NCBI GenBank assembly: GCA_020072645.1
Contig: JAIQGK010000017.1
Location: 1 to 64,000, forward strand
Source: Terriglobia bacterium
GTDB lineage: Bacteria > Acidobacteriota > Terriglobia > Terriglobales > Acidobacteriaceae
Direction of reading: 5' to 3'
DNA length: 64,000 nt
Below, in pieces: positions 25,703 to 35,288 of the stretch. Each line of letters begins with the position of its first letter. Positions within the stretch are counted from its first letter, which is position 1. The notes beneath the pieces were generated by a model. It saw only the letters and a program-made list of their open reading frames with translations. It searched no databases and had not been told where the DNA came from. The position numbers and the translations under genes were made by a program.

Positions 25703-26620
25703 ATGAAATTGGTATTCACCGTATCAGTGATCGCTCTGATGTTTCTGCAGAGCGCAGCCGCCCAAAGCTGCGCCGGCAAGCCGCTGACTGAGGTTGGAGG
25801 AGCCAGGAACGCATGGGCCATGGATGGAGGCGGTATCGCCGCCTTTGCCAAGATGAACGTCAACCTGGATGGTTACGGCCACGCCTACAGTCCCACAAAC
25901 TTCGCAGGAGGCGCGCTGCTTCACCTGTGCAACGCCGGAAAGGTTTACCTGCCTGATGGCAAAAGCTATCAGGGTTCAGAGAGCAATGCGACCTGCACAG
26001 GGCGCTTTATGCAGGACTTCAAACGCATAGGCGACTCAGGCTGGCAAGATCCGGCGGTCGGCGCAATCAATTGGTATGGCATTCTTGGTGAAGGTACGGC
26101 CACAATCCACGGCAAGAAAGTCACGTCCGTCAAACCGGTGCTGCAGAAAGACGGCTCGGGCTTTTACGTCTCGCCCACATCGCTGGTAGACAGCAATGTT
26201 ACCGACCTCAAAGACCAGAGCCGATACGTCAATCCGCTGCGCGTTCCTTCAGCCGTTGTTCCCCAAGGGCTGGTTTCGCGAGGAGTCGCTTTTGGTTCTT
26301 TCGGTGTAGCAATAGATAGGCGTAAGAACATCGCCGTTCCTTTCGTGGTTGGTGACGGAGGCCCGCGCATTGGCGAGGGCAGCGCCGCATTGGCCCGTCT
26401 GGTCGCAGGTAAGCCGGTTACCGATCAACTCACGCGCAAGACCAGCAGCGTTGGGCAGGTTGATACCCCGGATGTCCTTTGGGTGTTTTTTGGCGGCCAG
26501 CCGGCCAAGTATGACCATACCAATGAGAGCAAGCTTGCCGCCGACGCAAAACAAGCCTTTGAGAAGTGGGGCGGAGAAGCGCGGCTGCGCGACTGCCTGA
26601 GTGTGGTTCCAAAGCAATAA
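25703..26620 (+). CDS. Secreted GH75 (chitosanase)-like protein
   Basis: 305 aa with GGAGGGG 7 nt before ATG 25703. A signal peptide ends at AAAQS (about 22). The region NIAVPFVVGDGGPRIGEGSAALARLVAG (about 215-242) resembles the fungal-type chitosanase GH75 signature of an acidic residue before GP and an IGEGS motif. Upstream, KKVTSVKPVLQKDGSGFYVSPTSL fits the family's core strands. Three or four cysteines may form disulphides. It would act outside the cell on polysaccharide. Family assignment is by motif only. Confidence 0.65.
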   Translation: MKLVFTVSVIALMFLQSAAAQSCAGKPLTEVGGARNAWAMDGGGIAAFAKMNVNLDGYGHAYSPTNFAGGALLHLCNAGKVYLPDGKSYQGSESNATCTGRFMQDFKRIGDSGWQDPAVGAINWYGILGEGTATIHGKKVTSVKPVLQKDGSGFYVSPTSLVDSNVTDLKDQSRYVNPLRVPSAVVPQGLVSRGVAFGSFGVAIDRRKNIAVPFVVGDGGPRIGEGSAALARLVAGKPVTDQLTRKTSSVGQVDTPDVLWVFFGGQPAKYDHTNESKLAADAKQAFEKWGGEARLRDCLSVVPKQ

Positions 26621-26747
26621 AGCCTAGCTGACCTGCTCGCGTCGATCCTGCAACTTTCTTTCTTCAGCATTGCAACAGCAGCTCTGGTTGGCTGATCTAA
26701 TATGTAGCGCCACTTCGCCTCCTAAATTCCCCAGGGAGGCTTTCCCC

Positions 26748-27518
26748 ATGTCTAATCCAATTTTTACCCCGCATGTTCGCGGAGGCCTGGCGGTCGTGCT
26801 TCTCACCATCACCGGGCTGCTTGGCTATACAGTCCACCAGCACTACCAGGTCAAGCAGATTTCCGCCCAGAACGATCAGGTGATCGCGAGCCTGAACGAT
26901 ACGCGCGCACAGATGGCCGCCCTTGCCGCGAAGATTGACTCGCTCAATACTCCTCCAGCCGCGCAACCCGCGCCGGTGAAAGCGCCGTCGACGACGAGGC
27001 CTCATACCAGGCCCGCTGCCCGGTACAACGCAAACGACGTTCGCATTAGACATCTGCAGACGCAAGTTGACGCCCAGGGCAGGGCGATTGATTCCACGCG
27101 CCAAGAGTTGGTTTCTACGCGGACTGACCTGGAGGGCGGCATCGCACGGACGCATGAAGAGCTTGTGACGCTGCAGAAAAAAGGCGAGCGCAACTACTTT
27201 GAGTTTGATCTGGATAAGACCAAGCAGTTCCAGCGCACCGGCCCCATCGCTCTCAGCCTGCGCAAGGCCAACACCAAACATATGTATGCCGACCTGGAAA
27301 TCAGGGTGGAAGACGCAGAGGTCTCACAGAAGCATGTGAACCTGTTCCAGCCCGTTCTGTTCTACACGGAGCAGGGCCGCCCGGTTGAGCTGGTGATCAA
27401 TAGTATCCGCCATGACCATATCCATGGCTATATCAGCGCGCCAAAATACAGCGCGGCGGAGCTGGCCGTGAGCAGTCCGGATGGAGCAAAGCGGCAGAAG
27501 CTGGAGCTGCCAAGATAG
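26748..27518 (+). CDS. Membrane-anchored coiled-coil protein, unrecognised
   Basis: 256 aa from ATG 26748 (GGAGG upstream). One N-terminal membrane helix (about 12-32, GGLAVVLLTITGLLGYTVH) is followed by a predicted coiled coil (about 38-68, QNDQVIASLNDTRAQMAALAAKI), a Pro/Thr linker and a second coiled coil (about 98-145). A beta-rich C-terminal domain ends it (NYFEFDLDKTKQFQR, MYADLEIRVEDAEVS, HVNLFQPVLFYTEQG). I do not recognise the family. Single-pass, probably periplasmic-facing. Confidence 0.7.
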   Translation: MSNPIFTPHVRGGLAVVLLTITGLLGYTVHQHYQVKQISAQNDQVIASLNDTRAQMAALAAKIDSLNTPPAAQPAPVKAPSTTRPHTRPAARYNANDVRIRHLQTQVDAQGRAIDSTRQELVSTRTDLEGGIARTHEELVTLQKKGERNYFEFDLDKTKQFQRTGPIALSLRKANTKHMYADLEIRVEDAEVSQKHVNLFQPVLFYTEQGRPVELVINSIRHDHIHGYISAPKYSAAELAVSSPDGAKRQKLELPR

Positions 27519-27534
27519 AAGCCTAAAATCAAAA

Positions 27535-27633
27535 CCTCACCACTGATAACACTGATAAGACGGATTTACACGGATCAAAAGGTTCAACAGAGCCATTTTA
27601 GACCGTAAATCCGCGTTCATCCGCGGTGAGATT
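27535..27633. repeat. Second CCACxGATxxACACGGAT-type inverted repeat
   Basis: Left arm region CCTCACCACTGATAACACTG (from 27535) continues to ACGGATTTACACGGATC. Right arm (27601-27633) reads GACCGTAAATCC, GCGTTCATCCGCGGTGAG. Imperfectly complementary and related to 16535-16605 and 49000-49161. Confidence 0.6.
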
Positions 27634-27714
27634 GCTACCAAAATCGCTGGAACCGGATGCCCTGCCTTTGCGTATCACAAGCCAGGTTGTGGTGTGTACA
27701 AGGAGGGCAGGACG

Positions 27715-28293
27715 ATGAAAACCGCGATCGCGGCGGCACTGTTTCTGGCAGTTCTCTGGGTGACGCCGCTTGGAGCGCAGAGCACAGGCAGTCCGGTGGA
27801 AAAGGATTTTGTTTCCGGCGGGAAAATCGAGATGACGCTGGAGTCCGGCGATTACAAGATTCGCGCGAGCTCTGACAATCGCATACATGTGCACTGGAAT
27901 GAAGCTAGCGCCAAGGGCGTGCGTGTGAAGCTGACGACCAATGGCAAATCGGCAGACGTGCGCGTGGAGAATACGCCGCATGATAATTTTCACGCGATCA
28001 TTGAAGTGCCGGCGCTTGCTGATGTGCGCGTCCGCCTGACCGCGGGAAACCTTGAAATAGGGGGAATCACGGGCGATAAAGATGTTGAGGCCAACGCGGG
28101 GAACCTGAATATCTCCGTAGGCAATTCCAGTGATTGGGGCGATGTGGACGCCTCCGTGACCGCCGGCGATGTACACGCACCCGCATTCAAGGCCGCCGCA
28201 GGAGGATTGTTCCGCTCAATCAAATGGAAAGGCCCGGGCAAGTACAGATTGCACGCCCATGTAACGGCGGGAGACGTGAACCTGAAAAATTAA
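27715..28293 (+). CDS. Secreted DUF4097-like beta-repeat protein
   Basis: 192 aa with AGGAGG upstream of ATG 27715. A signal peptide ends near LGAQS. The body is built from short repeating beta turns (VRLTAGNLEIGGITGDKDVEANAGNLNISV, VDASVTAGDVHAPAF, HAHVTAGDVNLKN), typical of the DUF4097/DUF4098 putative adhesin beta-helix. Probably periplasmic or surface. Function unknown. Confidence 0.72.
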   Translation: MKTAIAAALFLAVLWVTPLGAQSTGSPVEKDFVSGGKIEMTLESGDYKIRASSDNRIHVHWNEASAKGVRVKLTTNGKSADVRVENTPHDNFHAIIEVPALADVRVRLTAGNLEIGGITGDKDVEANAGNLNISVGNSSDWGDVDASVTAGDVHAPAFKAAAGGLFRSIKWKGPGKYRLHAHVTAGDVNLKN

Positions 28294-28658
28294 ATTGGCC
28301 GGGAATCTCTTCCGCCGGGGAGATGCCAAGAGAAAACCGGAAGCCAGTCTCTATTGTTTGAAGAGTTGGCACTCAAATGCACTTGTGGCTTCCGCCCAGA
28401 AGCGGCGGAGCAGGTCCCTCACACGCCTGCGGCTTGCCAAGGTTTGCATCGGCGGTTCGGGTGGCAGCCGGGAGAATGTTACGGCGTTGGTAATGCGAAC
28501 ATTTTCTGTTTTGTAAAATTGTTAGCCCGCCGGGCCAGCGATCAGCCAGCGGGACTACAATACGAACGCACATCCAGCTGCAAGTTCTTTGCCGCATTCC
28601 ATTCTTCAAAGGCTGTGGCTGGACATTCCCGCAACTCACTCATTGGAGGATTCAAACC
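28294..28658. other. Intergenic stretch without a recognised gene
   Basis: 365 bp between the DUF4097-like and lipase genes. It should contain the lipase promoter; GGAGG before 28659 is the lipase ribosome-binding site. No repeat, RNA or terminator stood out. Confidence 0.4.
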
Positions 28659-29594
28659 ATGCCAGTCTCCGGTTACGACCCGAACCTTTCCAATCTGCTG
28701 GTGGAAGCGTGCGAACTCACGTACGTCCAGTACGGCCTTCCACCGGAAAAGCACGGGGAGATCAAACCTCCAGCCGGATACAAGCAGATCGCCTCCTTCA
28801 TGGCGCCGGAGATCGACCTGTCAAAGCTCAAGCTGTTGAGTTTGTCCGCTCAAGCCGGGCCTCTGGCCCCGCTGCTCTTGCAGAACGTACAGAACAGCGC
28901 GGAAGTCCGCGCAAGCGTTCACGCGCTCTTTCCCAGCCTGCAAGACGTTTATTTCGGGTTTGCGCTTACATCATCTACATGCAACGTCATCGCGCTGCGC
29001 GGGACGCAGTCGGATTTCGAGTGGGCCCTGGATGCCACGATCCCTCAGTTCCCGGTGCCGCTGGTCTGGTACAGCGATGGGAAGTTTCAGTTCGCCAAGG
29101 TCCACCTGGGTTTCCTCATCTTCTTTGTCATGCTAGCGGACCAGATTCTGGCGGCGGCCAAACAGTTCAACCCTGCCCTGCCATGCCTTGTAACCGGCCA
29201 CAGTCTGGGGGGCGCGCTGGCAGTGCTGGCTTCACCGATGCTGCGTATTCTTTCGTTGTTGCCAACGGTACAGATGTACAACTACGCCGGGCCTCGCGTA
29301 GGCGATCCGGCATTTGTGGACGCTTACAACTTCTGGGTGCCGCAAAGCTATCGCGTGGTAAATCTGGCCGACCTGATTCCAATGCTGCCACCGAGCCAGA
29401 TTATCCACTTGCAGTATGGCCATGTGGGCCAGGAGTGGTCATTCCTGAACCAGTCAGGCAACGTAGCCGGCAACCATGCCCTGATCGGGCCTGATAACTA
29501 CACGAAGGCGGTCAATCTGGGTGTGCCCACAGACGCGCCGCGCGTTTATCCGGTAACCGGATTGGGCAATGCTCAGGCAGGCGCAAAGGCCTGA
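28659..29594 (+). CDS. Class 3 lipase (alpha/beta hydrolase)
   Basis: 311 aa, GGAGG upstream. Lipase_3 (PF01764) pattern: oxyanion strand CNVIALRGTQSDFEWALD (about 108-125) and the nucleophile elbow TGHSLGGALA with Ser182. Catalytic Asp is probably in VNLADLIPMLPP and the His in GNHALIGPDNY near 285. YNYAGPRVGDPAFVD is another family hallmark. No signal peptide is visible, which is unusual for a lipase and suggests a cytoplasmic or leaderless enzyme. Neighbours give no pathway. Confidence 0.9.
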   Translation: MPVSGYDPNLSNLLVEACELTYVQYGLPPEKHGEIKPPAGYKQIASFMAPEIDLSKLKLLSLSAQAGPLAPLLLQNVQNSAEVRASVHALFPSLQDVYFGFALTSSTCNVIALRGTQSDFEWALDATIPQFPVPLVWYSDGKFQFAKVHLGFLIFFVMLADQILAAAKQFNPALPCLVTGHSLGGALAVLASPMLRILSLLPTVQMYNYAGPRVGDPAFVDAYNFWVPQSYRVVNLADLIPMLPPSQIIHLQYGHVGQEWSFLNQSGNVAGNHALIGPDNYTKAVNLGVPTDAPRVYPVTGLGNAQAGAKA

Positions 29595-29767
29595 GGAGCC
29601 AGGGCGGAAACACGTCTTTTTAATTTGTGCTGGGACAAAAGTAGCGTGCGGCAACGCGAGCAAAACTTTCACCTGTTGAGGACATGGGGAATGCCTGTCG
29701 GTCATTGCAAGATCCTGGAGTAAGATCGTTCTTCTCCCGAGGCAATGTTTTGCGATTGGAGGGGAAT

Positions 29768-30985
29768 ATGCGCCGCGCCGGCCGTCTACTTTTCCTGCTG
29801 GTTACTGTTTGCGGTTTTCTCCTGCGCTCCGGCGGATATGCTCAAAGCGCCGGCGTGGATGACAATCGCAAGCTGGCATTTGAGCTTTTTAAACAGGATA
29901 AACATCTTGAGGCCTTGCCGCTGTTTGAAGAACTGGCGCTCAAGAGCCCAGACGATCGCGACGTTTTGGTGGGGTTGGGCGCGTGCCTGGTATCAGAAGC
30001 AGCAACGCTCGACGATCAGGATGCCGCCAGCAAAGAACGCATGCGGGCGCGACAGGTGCTTCTGAAAGCTAAAAAGCTGGGTAGTACAGCGCCGCTTCTT
30101 GAGAACCTGCTGCAAATGCTTCCGGAAGATGGCGTGGTGAAGTACGCAAACACGCCTGCCGATCAGGCCATGCGCGCCGCTGAGGCCGCGTTTGCGCGGC
30201 ACGATTTTGAAGAAGCAATCAAGAACTACAGCAAGGTACTGGAATCCGATCCTAAAAACTACAGCGCTGTGCTGTTCATTGGCGATACATATTTTGCGGA
30301 AAAGAACTGGGCTAAGGCCGGCGAGTGGTACCAAAAAGCCATTGATCTGGATCCCAACAAAGAAACAGCGCATCGGTATTACGCAGATATGCTGCTGAAA
30401 AACGGAGAGATTGAAAAGTCGCGGATGCAGTTCATCCAGGGCGTAGTGGCCGAGCCCTACAATCCCATCACATGGCGAGCGCTGCAAGCATGGGCAACCA
30501 GCAACAAGCTGCAACTCAAGCGGGTGCACGTGGACACACCGAATAACGTGAGCCAGACAGATGAGAAGAACATCACGATCACCGTGGACCCTAAAGCATC
30601 GGACGAGACTTCCACTTTGTGGCTCAGTTACGGACTAGCCAAGGTGAAATGGCGCGGCGACGAATTCAAAAAGCAATTTCCCGCGGAAAAGCAATATCGC
30701 CACAGCCTGGCCGAAGAGGCGGAAGCGCTTACGATGGCGGCCACGGTGTGGACTGAGGTGAACGAATCCGAGAAGAAAAAGAAGAAAGCATCTTCACCCC
30801 CGAAGGACCCAAACCTGATTCTGTTGCTCAAGCTATACCAGGCAAAGATGATTGAGCCCTATGTGCTGCTGAACGCGGCAGATGATGGCATCGCGCAGGA
30901 TTATCCCGGCTATCGCCAGAAAAACCGCGAAAAGCTGGAGCAGTATCTGAGCGAGTTTGTGGTGCCGCTGCTGAAAAAACCTTAA
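29768..30985 (+). CDS. Secreted TPR protein with Lys-rich insert
   Basis: 405 aa from ATG 29768, preceded by GGAGGGG. A signal peptide (to GGYAQS) is followed by TPR-like helices at about 32-80 and clear TPRs at about 145-235 (FARHDFEEAIKNYSKVLESDPKNYSAVLFIGDTYFAEKNW, AGEWYQKAIDLDPNKETAHRYYADMLLKNG). The C-terminal domain (about 290-405) is helical, with a KKKKKK-type basic stretch near 335, and is not recognised. Likely periplasmic. It is convergent with the zinc-ribbon gene. Confidence 0.8.
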   Translation: MRRAGRLLFLLVTVCGFLLRSGGYAQSAGVDDNRKLAFELFKQDKHLEALPLFEELALKSPDDRDVLVGLGACLVSEAATLDDQDAASKERMRARQVLLKAKKLGSTAPLLENLLQMLPEDGVVKYANTPADQAMRAAEAAFARHDFEEAIKNYSKVLESDPKNYSAVLFIGDTYFAEKNWAKAGEWYQKAIDLDPNKETAHRYYADMLLKNGEIEKSRMQFIQGVVAEPYNPITWRALQAWATSNKLQLKRVHVDTPNNVSQTDEKNITITVDPKASDETSTLWLSYGLAKVKWRGDEFKKQFPAEKQYRHSLAEEAEALTMAATVWTEVNESEKKKKKASSPPKDPNLILLLKLYQAKMIEPYVLLNAADDGIAQDYPGYRQKNREKLEQYLSEFVVPLLKKP

Positions 30986-31014
30986 TCGAAGCCGTGAAGC
31001 CAAACTGGCTGCGC

Positions 31015-32013
31015 TCACATATGCGAAATGATTTTGTTCGCAATCTCTGTGCCGCGTGAGCGAGCTTCCGGCAGATACATGGTGTCCAGTTTGAAAACGC
31101 TGTCGCCTTTCAGCACGTAAAACGCGTGGCCAAAAGAGCCGATCATGGCGTGGTCGCCCACGCCGTTGACTTCATCGAATCCTGGGACAACGGAGAGCGT
31201 AGTACGCAGCGGCCCCCAATTCTCACTGCCGAATTTGTTGTTCACGCTGAAGGAGAAGACGCGGCCGCTGGGGTCGGGCGCGCTCAGGCCAAAGCCTTTT
31301 ACAATACCTTCCATTTCTTTCGTGTGTTTCAGCAGCTCAAGAGGATTGTCGCCTTTGGAATTTTTGACGTCGGGTTCCTGCGAAGCCTTTTCAGAATCCC
31401 GCTTCGCCTGGGCAACGGCAAGCTTTTGCAGCTCAGCGAAGGCCGCCGGGTTGGTGTAATAAGCGCATCCGGGATCGCCGTTGTCCATGATTTCGGCGCT
31501 GCGCTCCACGGTCACGCCAATCATCTGCTGCAAGTCTGCCGTTGAAAGCAGCTTGCACATGTTGCCCTGCGAAACTTCAGAGCCAAACGATCCGCCACCA
31601 ATAGCACCGCCGGTAATAGAAGATACCTTGTGCTTGACCCAGTGGACGCCATAGAGCACCGCGCCAAACGCTCCGAGGACCATCACCAGAACGATTCCGC
31701 CGACGATCAGCAAGGCTTTGCCGCCGCCGGAAGATTTTGGCGGCTGCGCGGCGGGCTGAGATGGTGCTTGTGCGGCGGATTGCTGTGCGATGGGTTGCTG
31801 TGAGATCGGCGGCTGGAAAGATGGCTGCTGTGGTGCTGGTTGCGCTGCTGTCGGCTGGGCGCTGGCGACGGGCTGAGGAGTCGGCGTGACGACGGGCTGA
31901 GGAGTCGGAGCAGCGACGGGCGCTGGCGCGATGGCGGATTGAGCGCGATGACCGCAACGTCCGCAGAACGGGCCGGAAAGCGGCGCGCCGCAATTGGTGC
32001 AAAATTCGGCCAT
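31015..32013 (-). CDS. Zinc-ribbon membrane protein with Gln/Pro/Ala linker
   Basis: 332 aa. It starts with a double-CxxC zinc ribbon (FCTNCGAPLSGPFCGRCGHR, residues 4-23). A long Pro/Gln/Ala linker (24-93), one membrane helix (about 99-122, ALLIVGGIVLVMVLGAFGAVLYGV) and an extracytoplasmic domain follow; that domain contains CKLLSTADLQQMIGV and GDPGCAYY. The C-terminal domain resembles DUF3558-like lipoprotein domains in pattern only. Topology: cytoplasmic zinc ribbon, external sensor-like domain. Function unknown. Confidence 0.72.
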   Translation of the reverse strand: MAEFCTNCGAPLSGPFCGRCGHRAQSAIAPAPVAAPTPQPVVTPTPQPVASAQPTAAQPAPQQPSFQPPISQQPIAQQSAAQAPSQPAAQPPKSSGGGKALLIVGGIVLVMVLGAFGAVLYGVHWVKHKVSSITGGAIGGGSFGSEVSQGNMCKLLSTADLQQMIGVTVERSAEIMDNGDPGCAYYTNPAAFAELQKLAVAQAKRDSEKASQEPDVKNSKGDNPLELLKHTKEMEGIVKGFGLSAPDPSGRVFSFSVNNKFGSENWGPLRTTLSVVPGFDEVNGVGDHAMIGSFGHAFYVLKGDSVFKLDTMYLPEARSRGTEIANKIISHM

Positions 32014-32311
32014 GGTGATCTCCTGATTGCTTAAAGGCGCTTCATTTTACCCCAGACCTAATGCGGAAGCATCCATCGGATTCGGTCCCCGCTGTAGCTG
32101 CTGCCATTAAGGAGACAAAGGTAGTTGGCTCGTCAGGAAAAATGGATCAGAGATAGGTTGGTGGGTAGAACCTATTATTAAAAAATAACTTTCATTAACT
32201 ATTCTGCTGGGTAAAAAATCAAAAAATATAGTAGTATCTACCCGCAAACAGGCCCCCCTCTAGAAAGCTTTATTCCGGATCGTTGTTATCTCATTATTTA
32301 ATGGAGTCGCT
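32014..32311. other. A/T-rich divergent intergenic region
   Basis: 298 bp between the zinc-ribbon gene and the HAF-repeat gene, both of which start here. The segment 32175-32240 is distinctly A/T-rich (AAAAAATAACTTTC, AAAAAATATAGTAG) compared with its surroundings and is the likely promoter zone for the HAF gene. No gene seen. Confidence 0.4.
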
Positions 32312-33940
32312 ATGCTCAGGTATTGGATGCTGCGCAGTCTTCTATTTCTTTTCATCATCTTCACTGCCTTGGAAAACGGTATGGCCCAATCACCGGCCTG
32401 CACTGCGGGCACCATGGCAAATGTGGAAGGAACGAGCTGTTCGATCGGCAACATAACTTTCAATTTTCAAAATGATTTTGATTTCAACGTTACGGTCATT
32501 CAGAACAACGTGATTGACTTCCATGTCCTCAGCCCGGCAACGGTGGGCTTCATTCCAATTCAAAATGGGAACCAGTTTGGGTTCCAGTTGGTGATGAACG
32601 TGATTGAGGGCCCGGGCGATCCTTTCTTTCTGAGCACGCACAACTTCAACTTTTCTTATCTGCCGCAGGCTAATCCAGGGGCGGCGATCCGTGGAGAAAG
32701 CCTCGCACTGGACGCGGCCATCCAGAACCCTGGGTCGCAACTGGCGCGCGTGCTCGCCGCCGATAATCAATGCTATTCAAATGGAATCTTTGAGCCGCTA
32801 TTTCCGCAACTGTTCAGCCAGCCGGGGACTGCGATCAATGATCCTGCGCAGAGCATTCTTCTGGAAGTGCCTTCACTGCAAGCCGTGGCATGTTTTCCGG
32901 GTGTGACCACAACTACTGTCCAGAGCATAGCTACCGGGCCGGCCACGGCGAGGCTTACTTCAGCAACCTTCCTTTACACGGTGGATCCGCAAGCTGCGCC
33001 TCCGGCGTTGGCCCATCTGCGGTATTCCAACATCGACCTACCCGGCGCTGCTGAGACGGATGTTTCTAGCATCAACAACGCAGGCAGGCTCGTGGGAAGC
33101 GTGCTGGATGCAAACGGGGTCTTCCATGGCTTTGTCACCGGCGGCAACGACGGCGTTAGCACGTTCGATTTTCCCGGCGCTGCCGCGACATTTCCACAGG
33201 GCCTGAACGAGCATGGGGACATTGTAGGAACTTATATAGATGATGCTGGCAAGATCCACGCGTTCCTGCTGCAGGACGGGACCTTCAGCAATATCGATTT
33301 TCCGGGAGCTGTATTCAACTCCGCAATCGGGATCAATAACCAGGGAGAAGTGGCTGGGCTGTTCCTGAAGGACCACCAAGTCTTCGGCTACATTCTTGCC
33401 AACGGCACATTTACCCTGCTGGACCATAGCCCGGACACACCCGGCAGGCCAAAGCTGACGCAGGCAATTGGCATTAGCAATCGTGGAGAGGTGGTGGGAT
33501 CGTTCTTTGATCCGGACACGATGAGGGGATTCAAGTTCTTCCAGGGCGTCTTCACTGATTTTGATGTTCCCGGCCAGGGAGATACCTTCCCGGAGGGAAT
33601 GAGCAATATTGGAGACAACGTAGGAACATATACAGATAGTGACTTTGTTATTCACGGCTACGTGGAGAACAGCGGAAGCTTTGCGACAGTGGAGTTCCCC
33701 GGGAGTGGCAGTACGATACCGCTGGGGATCAATGCGCCGGGGCGGATCGTGGGCATATACACGGATGCTGATGGCGCCGTCCATAGCTTCCTGGCCGAAC
33801 CACAGCCGGATGACGGACAGAAGATCGCTCCCAGCAAGCTTGCGCAACCAAACCAGGGCGTACAACTACCGACTTGTGGCGGTCCTGAATGGCAGAAACA
33901 TCCCGAGAGAATCCGCAGGCCGTGCAAACCAAGCCGGTAA
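32312..33940 (+). CDS. Secreted HAF-repeat protein
   Basis: 542 aa. A signal peptide (to GMAQS) is followed by an N-terminal beta domain (about 27-215). A series of about seven HAF-type repeats follows (about 228-495) with the pattern IDFPGA..T...GIN..G.IVG.Y.D..G..HGF; examples are FDFPGAAATFPQGLNEHGDIVGTYID and VEFPGSGSTIPLGINAPGRIVGIYTD. HAF-repeat proteins are extracellular or periplasmic, abundant in Acidobacteriota, and of unknown function; the repeats probably form a propeller. A short Lys/Pro-rich tail ends it. Confidence 0.87.
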   Translation: MLRYWMLRSLLFLFIIFTALENGMAQSPACTAGTMANVEGTSCSIGNITFNFQNDFDFNVTVIQNNVIDFHVLSPATVGFIPIQNGNQFGFQLVMNVIEGPGDPFFLSTHNFNFSYLPQANPGAAIRGESLALDAAIQNPGSQLARVLAADNQCYSNGIFEPLFPQLFSQPGTAINDPAQSILLEVPSLQAVACFPGVTTTTVQSIATGPATARLTSATFLYTVDPQAAPPALAHLRYSNIDLPGAAETDVSSINNAGRLVGSVLDANGVFHGFVTGGNDGVSTFDFPGAAATFPQGLNEHGDIVGTYIDDAGKIHAFLLQDGTFSNIDFPGAVFNSAIGINNQGEVAGLFLKDHQVFGYILANGTFTLLDHSPDTPGRPKLTQAIGISNRGEVVGSFFDPDTMRGFKFFQGVFTDFDVPGQGDTFPEGMSNIGDNVGTYTDSDFVIHGYVENSGSFATVEFPGSGSTIPLGINAPGRIVGIYTDADGAVHSFLAEPQPDDGQKIAPSKLAQPNQGVQLPTCGGPEWQKHPERIRRPCKPSR

Positions 33941-34264
33941 ACGCGGAATGACTGGCGCGCTGTCCTTGCGGGCGGCGCGCCGGAGTACGCGACAGAGATT
34001 TCCACGGCGTCGGAAAGATTGCTGATGCCCCTGGGCAAAATTTACCCGATCGCCATCTTATGGTGTATGGCCCGGTCTAAGGTGTTTACTGTAAACTACT
34101 GAAAACAAATGATCTGGAAACTCCGTTTCCTTTCAGGAGTTTGGCAATTGCAATGCAATAGTCAAAAGCGTGACGTTATGCGCAATCGGGGGTGAGCTGG
34201 CAAACCCTGTCACAAAGCGTGGCCCCGATGCTCGAACGACCCCGGTTCGGAGGATTTTACCCCA
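33941..34264. other. Intergenic stretch upstream of the OmpA-like gene
   Basis: 324 bp without a recognised gene. It contains the GGAGG ribosome-binding site at about 34250 and presumably the promoter of the OmpA-like gene. No repeat stands out. Confidence 0.4.
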
Positions 34265-35224
34265 ATGAAGAATTATCTATTGTCGTTATCGCTTGTCGCC
34301 GCCATGGCAATTCCAGCGGTCGCACAGCAGAATCAACAGACCACATCAGATCAACCGCAGGCGCAGCAGAGCCAGACCCAAGCCCAGAGCAACGATCAGA
34401 CCGCGACCGGCAAAGATCCGTTGACCTACACGCGCAAAGAGGGCTTTTGGGGACATTTGAATCCCTTTGCCCGCAAGAAATATGTTAACCGGCAGCTTGA
34501 TCCTGTTCGCGGCCGCGTGAATGAGCTCGACGAACTCACCGCGAAGAACGCCAAGATGATCGCTGACGTTGACGCTCGCGCGACTGAAGGCATTCGCAAC
34601 GCCATGAGCAAGGCCAATGAAGCCGATACGCACGCGCTCGACGCGGGCAATCGCGCCAACCAGGCCCAGCAGACGGCGCAGCAGGCGCACACGCGCATTG
34701 CCACTGTTGAAGACACTGTCAGCAAGATCGATCAATACCAGCCCATCACGCAGGCTGAAATCCGCTTCCGTCCCGGACAGGGCGCCCTCAGCAAGAACGC
34801 GAAAGACGCTCTTGACCAGATGGCCACCTCGCTGAAAAACCAGAAGGGCTACATTGTTGAAGTGCAGGGCTTCTCGCCCGGCAGCGGCACCACGGCCATT
34901 GAGAACTCCCGTGAAATGGCGCAGATGGTCGTCCGTTACCTCGTGCTGAACCATGAGATTCCGGTCTATCGCATCTACACGGTCGGCATGGGCAATGCTC
35001 CCATCCAGACGGAAGACGGCAAGATTCATCGCCAGAAGGGCGGCAAAGTTGAGATCAGCCTGTTGAAGAATGGCCTGGCTGACCTGAACGCCAGCAACAG
35101 CTCAGCCCCCACCACCGGCAGCGGCGTCACCGCAACTCCTGCTCCGCAATCTGCTCCGGCAACTCAGCCCGCTTCTCAGCCCAGCACCACTGACCAGCCG
35201 GCCCAGAAGCCGCCGCAACAGTAA
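34265..35224 (+). CDS. OmpA-family protein with coiled-coil spacer
   Basis: 319 aa. A signal peptide (to AVAQQ) is followed by a Gln-rich segment (22-48), a long alanine-rich coiled coil (about 75-150, NELDELTAKNAKMIADV and AGNRANQAQQTAQQAHTRI) and an OmpA-like peptidoglycan-binding domain (about 155-272). The latter has IRFRPGQGALSKNAKDALDQMATSLK and VRYLVLNHEIPVYRIYTVGMGNA. The tail is Ser/Thr/Pro/Gln-rich. There is no N-terminal barrel or lipobox, so it probably bridges peptidoglycan and another envelope component through the coiled coil. A strong terminator follows. Confidence 0.83.
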   Translation: MKNYLLSLSLVAAMAIPAVAQQNQQTTSDQPQAQQSQTQAQSNDQTATGKDPLTYTRKEGFWGHLNPFARKKYVNRQLDPVRGRVNELDELTAKNAKMIADVDARATEGIRNAMSKANEADTHALDAGNRANQAQQTAQQAHTRIATVEDTVSKIDQYQPITQAEIRFRPGQGALSKNAKDALDQMATSLKNQKGYIVEVQGFSPGSGTTAIENSREMAQMVVRYLVLNHEIPVYRIYTVGMGNAPIQTEDGKIHRQKGGKVEISLLKNGLADLNASNSSAPTTGSGVTATPAPQSAPATQPASQPSTTDQPAQKPPQQ

Positions 35225-35251
35225 GTTTTGTAACTTTCTCTAACCAAACGC

Positions 35252-35288
35252 ACCCCTCTTGCCCATGTGGCAGGAGGGGTTTTTTATT
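35252..35288 (+). terminator. Intrinsic terminator of the OmpA-like gene
   Basis: Stem ACCCCTC (35252-35258) with GAGGGGT (35274-35280), extended inward by TGCC/GGCA, then TTTTTTATT. Confidence 0.9.

Noticed and set aside
34346-35029. Long minus-strand open frame opposite the OmpA-like gene
   Set aside because: Antisense shadow of a gene with signal peptide, coiled coil, OmpA domain and terminator.
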